Positions 21,001 through 28,800 of a stretch of 40,094 nt of DNA are shown here, piece by piece. The position numbers and the translations under genes were made by a program. The DNA comes from JANYJA01 sp038229055 (GTDB taxonomy: Bacteria; Acidobacteriota; Terriglobia; Bryobacterales; Bryobacteraceae), in contig JBBROU010000037.1 of the NCBI GenBank assembly GCA_038229055.1, positions 1 to 40,094 of the forward strand. The letters are read 5' to 3'. The notes under the pieces were generated by a model. It did not search any database, was not told the origin of the DNA, and saw only the letters and a list, made by a program, of their open reading frames with translations. Each line of letters begins with the position of its first letter. The stretch's first letter is position 1.

Positions 21001-22865
21001 AAGGCCTTGTCCATCAGGTCGAATGTTTCGCGCACGGCGGGGAAGTGCAGGCACAGATCCCCCAGCATGTTGAGATACTGCGCTCCTTCACCCGGGAACA
21101 CAACGCCGAGTTTGCCGGCGGCGGCGAGCGGCTCGCGGAAGAAGTAGATGCCCTCGATATCGCGGATGCGCGCCGTCTTAGGCTCCGCCAGTTTCGGAAG
21201 AGCGCGCTTGAGTTTAGCGGTAAGGTCTTCAAGCGACACGGCGACGATCGCCAGACGCGCGGCTCGCAAGGGAGTGGCGCAATTCAGCGTATAAGCGAGG
21301 TTACGAAGCGCGACATCGGGCGCAAGAGTTTCGATGTGCGCGAGCAGCTTCCGCGCTTCGGCATGCAGCCCGTCGGGGGAATCGGCCGAGAGCAGAAAGC
21401 ATTCGCTGTCCCAATCGTATTGCATGGGCGGCGCGGCATGCGGGCCGGTGTACTCTTCCAGAACCGCGTGGGCATTGATGCCTCCGAAGCCGAATGCGTT
21501 TACGCCGGCGCGGCGCGGCGCGTGAGTGCCGCCATGAATCCACGGGCGCGTTTCGGTATTGAGATAAAAACGGCTCCCGGCCAGATGGAGTTTCTTGCTC
21601 GGATTCTCGCAGTGCAGCGTCGGCGGCAGCACCTTGTGATGCAGCGACAGCGCGGCCTTAATGATGCCGGCCATACCGGACGCCGGCATGGTGTGGCTGA
21701 TCATGGACTTCACGGACCCGAGCGCGCAGCGATGCACCTGGCCGCCGGCTTCGCTGAAAACTTTATCGAGGGCCTGCAATTCCACCGCATCGCCCACCGG
21801 CGTTCCCGTGCCGTGCGCTTCGATCAATTCGACCGTAGCCGGATTGATGTCCGCGGCTTCATACGCTCGCCGCAACGCGAGCTCTTCCCCTTCGAGGCGC
21901 GGGGCCAGAAGCCCCAGCGCGCGGCCGTCGCTCGCCGTTCCGACGCCTTTGAGAATGGCGTAGATGCGATCGCCATCGCGTTCGGCATCGGCCAAACGTT
22001 TGATTACCACCATCCCAACGCCTTCACCGAGAAGCGTGCCATCGGCGCCTTCATCGAACGGCCGGATCTGGCCCGTTTTCGACAGCGCCTTGAGATGCGA
22101 AAAAATCATCAGGATAACGGGTGGCGTTGAAGCGTGAACACCACCGGCGATGGCCATATCGCAGCGTCCGCTGATGAGGTCCCGCATAGCCAGATCGATG
22201 GCAACGACCGAAGAGGCGCACGCGGCATCGACGATAAAATTCGGACCCATCAGATCAAGCCGGTTGGCGATGCGTCCGCTGATGATATTGGGAACCAGGC
22301 CCGCCGAAGTGCTGGCACTGAACTCCGGCAAAGTCGACTTGATGCGCTCTTTGATCTGCGCCATCTCGTCGTCCGTGTGCTCCGGGTGGAGCTGCTTCAG
22401 GATGCGCAGTGCGCTATCGACCACGATGCCGTGCTGGATGGCGGTCGTGTTGCCGCGATTGACATATGAGCCGCGGCCAATGATGACGGCCGTACGTTCC
22501 TTCAGCTTCGATTCACCGCGATACCCGGCGTCTTCCAGAGCTTCCTGAGCGGCCCGGAGAGCGAGGAAGTGATCGGGCTCGGTGCCGTCGATCGCATTTG
22601 GGACGACGCCGTATTTGACCGGATCGAACTCGGCCAGCTTGCCCAAATAGCCGCCGCGCTTGCAGTAGGTGCGGTCATTGGCTTCGCTGCCCTCTTCGTA
22701 GAAAAGCTCGGCCTCCCACTCCGGCGGCGGATCGGAAATACAATCCACCTTGTGGAGAATGTTTTCCCAGTAGCGCTGCACGTCTTTCGCGCCCGGGAAG
22801 ACACAGGACATCCCGATGATGGCGATGTCGTGGTCCGGATTTCTTTCGTTGCCCGGTCGCTTCAT
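18063..22865 (-). CDS. Iterative lipid/polyketide synthase: KS-AT-DH-phosphopantetheinyl transferase
   Basis: The start is the ATG at 22865, which overlaps the stop of the first synthase (ATGA), giving 1600 aa. Domains: KS at about 10-475 with Cys216 (DAACASS), His351 (EAHGTGT) and His391 (SHTMPASG), all active-site residues present; AT at about 585-880 with Ser683 (GHSTGE) and His795 (FARAYHT); a helical linker at 985-1015 (MEQHLRTMEQFLATQQQVM); a PKS-type dehydratase at about 1030-1330 with His1062 (FRDHTLG) and Asp1243 (FDPVILDGAG); and a Sfp-like 4'-phosphopantetheinyl transferase from about 1370 with GIDIE (Asp1485, Glu1487) and WCAKEAVSKALG. The AT lacks the Arg-Gly motif that holds the malonyl carboxylate. 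The PPTase can arm the ACPs of both proteins. There is no ACP and no thioesterase in this chain. Confidence 0.93.
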   Translation of the reverse strand: MKRPGNERNPDHDIAIIGMSCVFPGAKDVQRYWENILHKVDCISDPPPEWEAELFYEEGSEANDRTYCKRGGYLGKLAEFDPVKYGVVPNAIDGTEPDHFLALRAAQEALEDAGYRGESKLKERTAVIIGRGSYVNRGNTTAIQHGIVVDSALRILKQLHPEHTDDEMAQIKERIKSTLPEFSASTSAGLVPNIISGRIANRLDLMGPNFIVDAACASSVVAIDLAMRDLISGRCDMAIAGGVHASTPPVILMIFSHLKALSKTGQIRPFDEGADGTLLGEGVGMVVIKRLADAERDGDRIYAILKGVGTASDGRALGLLAPRLEGEELALRRAYEAADINPATVELIEAHGTGTPVGDAVELQALDKVFSEAGGQVHRCALGSVKSMISHTMPASGMAGIIKAALSLHHKVLPPTLHCENPSKKLHLAGSRFYLNTETRPWIHGGTHAPRRAGVNAFGFGGINAHAVLEEYTGPHAAPPMQYDWDSECFLLSADSPDGLHAEARKLLAHIETLAPDVALRNLAYTLNCATPLRAARLAIVAVSLEDLTAKLKRALPKLAEPKTARIRDIEGIYFFREPLAAAGKLGVVFPGEGAQYLNMLGDLCLHFPAVRETFDLMDKAFERHLRGFLPSQVIFPPPNLPEAEQRLYSMDSGAESVFCANQAMYALLETLGIKAEAITGHSTGEHTALLAAGAVLAPTEQDLIDHILGVNGIFEELNRNSQIPVGQLLAVAGINRNLLDELVAGSGGELHIALDNCANQVVLCGTESGIEKLLESLKGKAAITQKLPFARAYHTPWFEVFSEPLRRYFDKVKIGKPHVPLYSCVTADLYPADPDEIRALTSVQWARTVRFRETIDRMYRDGVRVFLEAGPRGNLTAFIDDTLRGKPHIAIAANVQHRSGILQLNHMVAQLVANGVPVRLDALYERRAPEVLKPAVPERPKLALRSGLQPARLPAGYQLPRAAVASVAAAALPITAPIVAPAISPRQSIMEQHLRTMEQFLATQQQVMAGFLATRNGHSEPTLPATVAHPFITEIVEVIPGVSAVARHTFNLDRDVLFRDHTLGKHISADDPTLAALPVVPLTITMEILAEAGALLAPGQVLTGMRDLRGNRWITLDSAPTIELTATQREPGVIHVSLRPAASEASGPIRPIWAEGVMLFAASYPDPGPPLPFTLNKERRSEWTPDRLYREGMFHGPQFQTVKSIERSGSNGTVAVMEALPRDRMIAGEPNPQFLFDPVILDGAGQIVAFWSQEVLQAEADIFPYHLAELQCFAPPPPAGTRVTCRVIATRVTDVDIASDIEIAGIDGRIYYRFKSWEDRRFGQKRSFWQLRIAPATGYLSEPWLEPIAGLDANAIACVRLDKFSSEFLEASHGIWLNAMVHLVLSRAERVTWNDMKGVPKRKQEWLLGRIAAKDAVRSLIRKRFQIDLCPADVEIVPDSHGRPEVRGAWMSRLKVAPVVSLSHSGGTAVALAALDSSNLVGIDIESLAKPHEGFERVAFVEEERQIVAAMNKDQRQEWYLRMWCAKEAVSKALGRGMSRGLHALRIIETQADTGRIHMELRDGLLEDFPELRGASMIAYTAREPNFIASAIVHQGAIS

Positions 22866-25800
22866 GCTGAGTGACCTACCGCCTTCGAGAGTGTCGCGGG
22901 CGCGTTGCCGGCCGGTGCCGCAATTTTGCGCCACGGTCCGTCGCCGAATACCACGATTGGTTCCGATGCCTCGCCGGCATGGGCGCAAGTCATCTCGCGC
23001 AATACAGCTTCGGCCCCGCCCTGCGGCGGAATCATCTGCACGCCATGAGTCAGGAACTGCTGGCGCACTTCATCGGAGACCATGCCCGCCTGATCCCAAG
23101 GGCCCCAGTTCATCGCTACCACGCAGCCGGGCCACTGTGCCGCCAGCAAGGTCGCGACGCCGTTCATGGTGCCGTTGGCCGCCGCGTAATCGGCTTGCGC
23201 GCGATTCCCGAGCGCGGCGGTGATGCTCGACATGAGCACGAAGCATTGCAGCGTTTCGGGCCTGAGTTTGCGGGCCAGAAGATAGGTGCTGTCGGTTTTA
23301 GTGTGGACGACGCGGTCGAAAGATTCAGGCGTCTTGTCTTTGATGAGCTTGTCTTCAATGACGCCCGCGCCGTGGATCACAGCATCGATACGGCCGTGCT
23401 GCCCGTATATATTGTCGATAAGACCGCCGAACGCGGCTTCGTCGCGCACATCGACGGCGTGATATTCAACGCGCGCGCCGAGTTCGCGAAGGTCATCGAG
23501 CGTCTGGTGAATTTCGCGATTCTTGAGCAATCGCGCGTAAGCGGCACCGACGGCCGCCGGTTTCACGGCACCTCCAGCGGCGCGGAGCCGGGCGGCGAGC
23601 GCGGTTTTCAGCAGCGTTGGGTCGGTAATGCCGTGCGTATCCGCCGGTTCCCGCACCGCGGCCAGCGGAGAGGTGCCGGCGAGAATCAGCGTAGGTTGAT
23701 AGCGCCCGGCAAGCATGCGGGCGATCTCGGCGGTAATGCCACGCGCGCCGCCGGTGAGCAGCATGACCCACGAGCGATCAATCGTCCTCAGAACGGTTGC
23801 AGGCGCGGGAGCAAGCTGCGGGATCACAGTGAGACGGCGATCCCCCGGAAGACCGACTTGCAACGTTTCATCGCGCGAGGTGAGCTCGTCGATCAGCTTT
23901 TGCCGAAGAATCGCAACCGGGTCGGAAGGATCGATATCGACCACTTTGCATAAGACGCCGCCAAATTCGAGCGCCAGCGTCTTGACGAAATCAGCCGCGG
24001 CCTGTTGCGTCGGCGAGAGCGCGGGACTGCGCGACAGTCCGAAATCGCCGCCGCGTCCGGTGACTACGGCGAATAGAGCGCCGCCTTTTTCGCCCGTTTG
24101 TTTCAGATCGGACTCAGCCGCGCGGGCCAACAGATAAAGGCTGCGAACATCCTGCCGAACGTGGGCGCGCCATTCATCCAGCGAGGTTGTAAAGAGCGAC
24201 TTGCCGTTTTGTAAAGGCAGAAGATGGATCACGGCACCGACCGGTCCGTGATTCTGGCGGATACTTTCGACGACGGCTTGGACGGCAGCGGCATCGGTGA
24301 GATCGGTGGTGAATACGCCTTCGGTGGAGAGCATCGGACCGTAGCTGTGCCGCAGAAGCAGAGCGCGCTCGCCATTGCGATTCAGGGTTTCGGCCACGCC
24401 CGCGGCCACACCGTTTTCATCGTCGGTAATCAGCGTGACGCGATTGGCGAAGTGCTGTGACGCGCCCTGCCGGAGGCGCGCGATGGTCTTCAGTGTGAAG
24501 CGCGGAACCTCTTCCGTGGCGGGCTTGCCGCCTTCGTGGAAGATGGGCGCGAGGCGGCTTGCCATCTCGGCGAGCGTGCGCGCACCGGTGAGTTTTTCCA
24601 TTACACCTTGGACTTGCGACTGTTCGGCGGCCGAGCAGGTGCGCTGAAAGGCGCTCAGAATTTCCACGCGCTTGATGGAATCGATGCCCAGATCGGCTTC
24701 GATGCCCGCGTTGAGATCGAGGAGGTCGGCGGGATAGCCGGTGCGTTCGCTGACGATGGCGATGAGTTCGGCGGAGATTTCGCGAGCGGGCTTGGCGGCA
24801 ACCAAGACTGGTTGGGTTTGAACCGGCCCCAGCACTGCAAACACCGGCTGCAACTGATTCGCCATTTCGCCGAGGGTGCGCGCGCCGGTGAGCTTTTCCA
24901 TGATGGCTTGCACCTGGGCCTGTTCGGCCGCCGAGCAAGTGCGCTGAAAGGCGCTCAGGATTTCGACGCGCTTGATGGAATCGATGCCGAGGTCCGCTTC
25001 AATACCGGCATTGGAGTCGAGGAGGTCGGCGGGATATCCGGTCCGCTCGCTGACAATGGCGACCAGTTCGGTTTTGATGTCGCGGGCGGTTGCGTTTGCA
25101 ACCGTCACAGGAGCCGCTGCGCTAAACAAGGTCTGCAACTGGGCGGAGATCTCGCCCAGCGTGCGCGCGGCCGTGAGATTCTCCATGATGCTTTGCACTT
25201 TCGACTGTTCGGCAGCCGTGCAGGTGCGCTGGAACGCGCTCAGGATTTCGACGCGCTTGATGGAATCGATTCCGAGATCGGCTTCGATACCGGCGTTCGA
25301 ATCGAGCAGATCCGCGGGGTAGCCGGTGCGCTCGCTGACGATGCCGGTGATTTCAGAGGCGATATTGCGGGCGGCAGAAACGGGTTGGGGTGCCGGTATC
25401 GCGACCGCAATGGAAGCCGCGACGGTCGCGAACAGCCGCTGCAACTGCGCGGAGATCTCGCCCAGCGTGCGCGCGCCAGTGAGCTTCTCCATGATGCTTT
25501 GCACCTGCGACTGTTCGGCAGCCGTGCAGGTGCGCTGGAACGCGCTCAGGATTTCGACGCGTTTGATTGAATCGATGCCGAGATCGGCTTCGATATTAGC
25601 GTTCGGGTCGAGCAGGTCGGCGGTGTAGCCGGTGCGCTCGCTCACGATGGCGATCAGTTCGGCGGCAATGTTGCGGGATGCCGGCTTCGCTACAAGCTTC
25701 GCTGCACGCTTCGCTACAACAGGTGCAGGTTTCGTAGCTTCGACCGAAGGCGCCGCAGGCAACCGCGGAGTGATCGCGACGGGCACGGCGACCGGCATCG

Positions 25801-28800
25801 AAACAGAAGGCGCCGCGACCGACCCGTCCTGCAGGTACGCAGTCATAATAGACGCCTGCGTTTGCAGGAACTGCGTCATCATGTTCTGGAACTGCTGCAT
25901 CACGGCTTCGGAAGATCCGCTTGCGGACGCGGCAGCAACAGCCGTGCGCGGCGCTGCCGCGGGGACTATCACTTCCTTGACGATGACCTTCGGCTCGGGC
26001 AGAGTTGCCGCATTGACGAGTTGGATCGGCACTTTGAGAGGCGTTGGACGCGAACGCGGAAACGCGCGCGATCCGTTAACCAGCCAGCCTTGCGCCGAAA
26101 CCACAGCGGCGGCAAGCTTCTCGACTTCGATTCGTTCGGCTTCACGACCGCGGAACAATTCTTCGGTCTCAAGGGTCACTCCGGCGACAGTCGTCAACTG
26201 GGCCAGCACTTTGAGGAACTGAACCAGTCCCGTGCCGCGCGCAGCATCAATGGGAAGAATGAGCGCGCTGCCTTTCTCGAGATTCTGCTTCGCCAGACCG
26301 CTCAGCACGGTCTTCGGACCGACCTCGAGGAACACGCGAGCGCCGGCGTCATACATAGCGCGAATCTGTTCGACGAAACGCACCGGGCGCACCAGATGCT
26401 CACCGAGCAGGTTTGCGATAGCGCCGGGGTCTTCGGGATAAGCCGCGGCTAGCGTGTTCGAGAACACCGGGACTGCGGGCTGAGCAAATTTCTGCCGGCT
26501 CAATGCCGCGCCCAGCCGATCTTTAGCCGGTTGCATCAGCGGCGAATGGAAAGCGCAAGCAACGGGAATCGCTTTGGCTGCGACGCCTTGTGCCGAGAGC
26601 ACTTCGAGCGCTTTGGCAATAGCGCCTTTGGCGCCGGAGATGATGGTCTGGCGCGGAGCGTTGAGGTTCGCGATCGTAATGCCGTCAACGCCGGCGAGCG
26701 CGTCGGCCGTCGCGGCTTCATTCGCTTGAACCGCGGCCATGGTTCCGGCATCGCCGCCGCGCGTCGATTCCTCAATAGCGCGGCCCCGCGCTTGGGATAA
26801 CGAAAAAAGCGCCGAGGGATCCATGACACCGGCGGCGGCGAGCGCCGCATATTCGCCGTAGCTGTGACCTGCGGTCATCGCCGGCGTAATGCCGAGACGC
26901 GTAAGCAGTTGATGCAGGGCAATCTCTACCGCGCCGAGCGCGGGTTGCGCCACTGCCGTTGCGGTGATCGCCTCCATTTGCCGCTTCTCCTCTTCGGCAG
27001 TGAAGGCGGGAGTGGGTTCAATGTAGGAGCTGAGCGGCTGTGGCAAGCGGCCGTCGAGCACCTTGTCGGCTTGCTCAAGCGATTCGCGAAATTCAGGAAA
27101 ATAGAGCGCGAGGTCGCGCAGCATTCCGGGGAATTGCGAACCCTGTCCGGGGAACAGGAATGCGATCTTCTTCGCCGGAGCGGCGGGAGCGAGATAGATT
27201 CCGGTGGCATCTTCGAGCGTCTCTTTACCCGCCGCGAACGCCTGCTGAACCGTTTCCAGTTTGGTGACAACATCGGCGAGCGACGTGGCTACGATGGCCA
27301 GGCGCAAGCCCGACGCGGAACTCTTGGCGCGCGCGCAAATGGACGACGCGAGATCGCGCAGTTTCGGCGTCGCGCCCCCGGCCAGAGCCGCGATGAGCGG
27401 TTTTAAAACAGCGCCGATCTGGGCCCCGCTACCAGTCCACAGAAATAATTCGGCGGGCCAGCGCTCGGCCGGAGCACGGTCCAAAGCCGCGCGGAAATCG
27501 CCCGTGTATTCTTCCAGCACGGCGTGGAAGTTCGTGCCGCCGAAACCGAATGAGCTTACGCCGGCGCGCCGTGGCGTTTCGTCCACGCGGCCCACCCACG
27601 GGCGCGATTCCACGTTCGCATAGAGCGGGCTCGATGCCTCGCTCAACTGACGGTTCGGCTTGACCACATGCAATGTGGGCGGAAGTGTCCGGTGATAGAG
27701 CGCCAGCGCGATCTTCATCAGCCCGGTGACCCCGGCGGCCGATTTAGTATGGCCCACCATCGATTTGACCGATCCCACGGCGCAGCTCCGCGGCGTGGCG
27801 CCATCGGCCAGCAAAACTTGCGAAAGCGAAGCCAGTTCCGCCGCATCGCCCGCTACGGTGCCGGTGCCGTGCGCTTCAAAATATCCAACGGTCGAAGGCC
27901 GGATGTGCGCTTGGCGATACGCCCGGCGCAGCACCTGCATCTGCCCTTCCGGGCGCGGCGCGGTCATGCTGCGTCCACGTCCATCGCTCGATCCCGCAAT
28001 GCCTTTGATGACGGCGTAGATGCGATCGCCGGAGCGTTCGGCATCCGCCAGCCGCTTGAAAATCAGGATGGTGATGCCTTCACTGATCGCGATGCCGTCG
28101 GCCGATTCATCGAACGGTCGGCACTGGCCGCGGGGCGACAGCGCCTGCGCTTTACTGAAGCACATGAACCCGAACGGGCTCTGCACCGTATCGACGCCGC
28201 CCACGATGACCATATCGCTCGCGCCCGAAGTGAGCTCGCGCGTGGCCAGATAGGCGGCGGCAAGCGATGAGGCGCAAGCCGCGTCCACCGTGAAATTGAC
28301 GCCGCCGAGATCGAAACGGTTGGCCACACGGCCGGCTGCGACGTTCAGCAGAATTCCCGCAAAGGAATCTTCGGTCCACTCGGGCAGATGACTGAGAATC
28401 TCTTCCGGAACGTCCTTGATGTACTCAGGCAATGTCGAGCGCACGGCGTAGTTGATACCCAGATCGCCCAAGCCGCCGCTGAGCCCGAAGAGCACGGAGG
28501 TCTTAGCACGCGGAAACGCACGCGTGGCATAGCCCGCATCGCGCAGTGCCTCATCGACCGCGGCCAGCGAGAGCAACTGCATCGGATCGATCGAGGGCAG
28601 CGCGTTCGGCGGAATGCCAAACTTCATCGGGTCGAAGGCCACGTCCTCGAGGAAACCGCCCCACCGCGAATAGATCTTGTCCCGCGCTTTCTTGTCGGTG
28701 TCGAAAAAGAGATCGGCGTCGAAGCGATGCTTCGGCACCTCGACTATGCCGTTCACCTTGTCGAGCACGTTCGCCCAAAATTCGCGCACGTCGGTCGCCT

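Noticed and set aside
20682..22130. Long plus-strand open frames across the synthase genes
   Set aside because: They mirror the KS and AT codons of the minus-strand synthase and have no ribosome sites or recognisable motifs.
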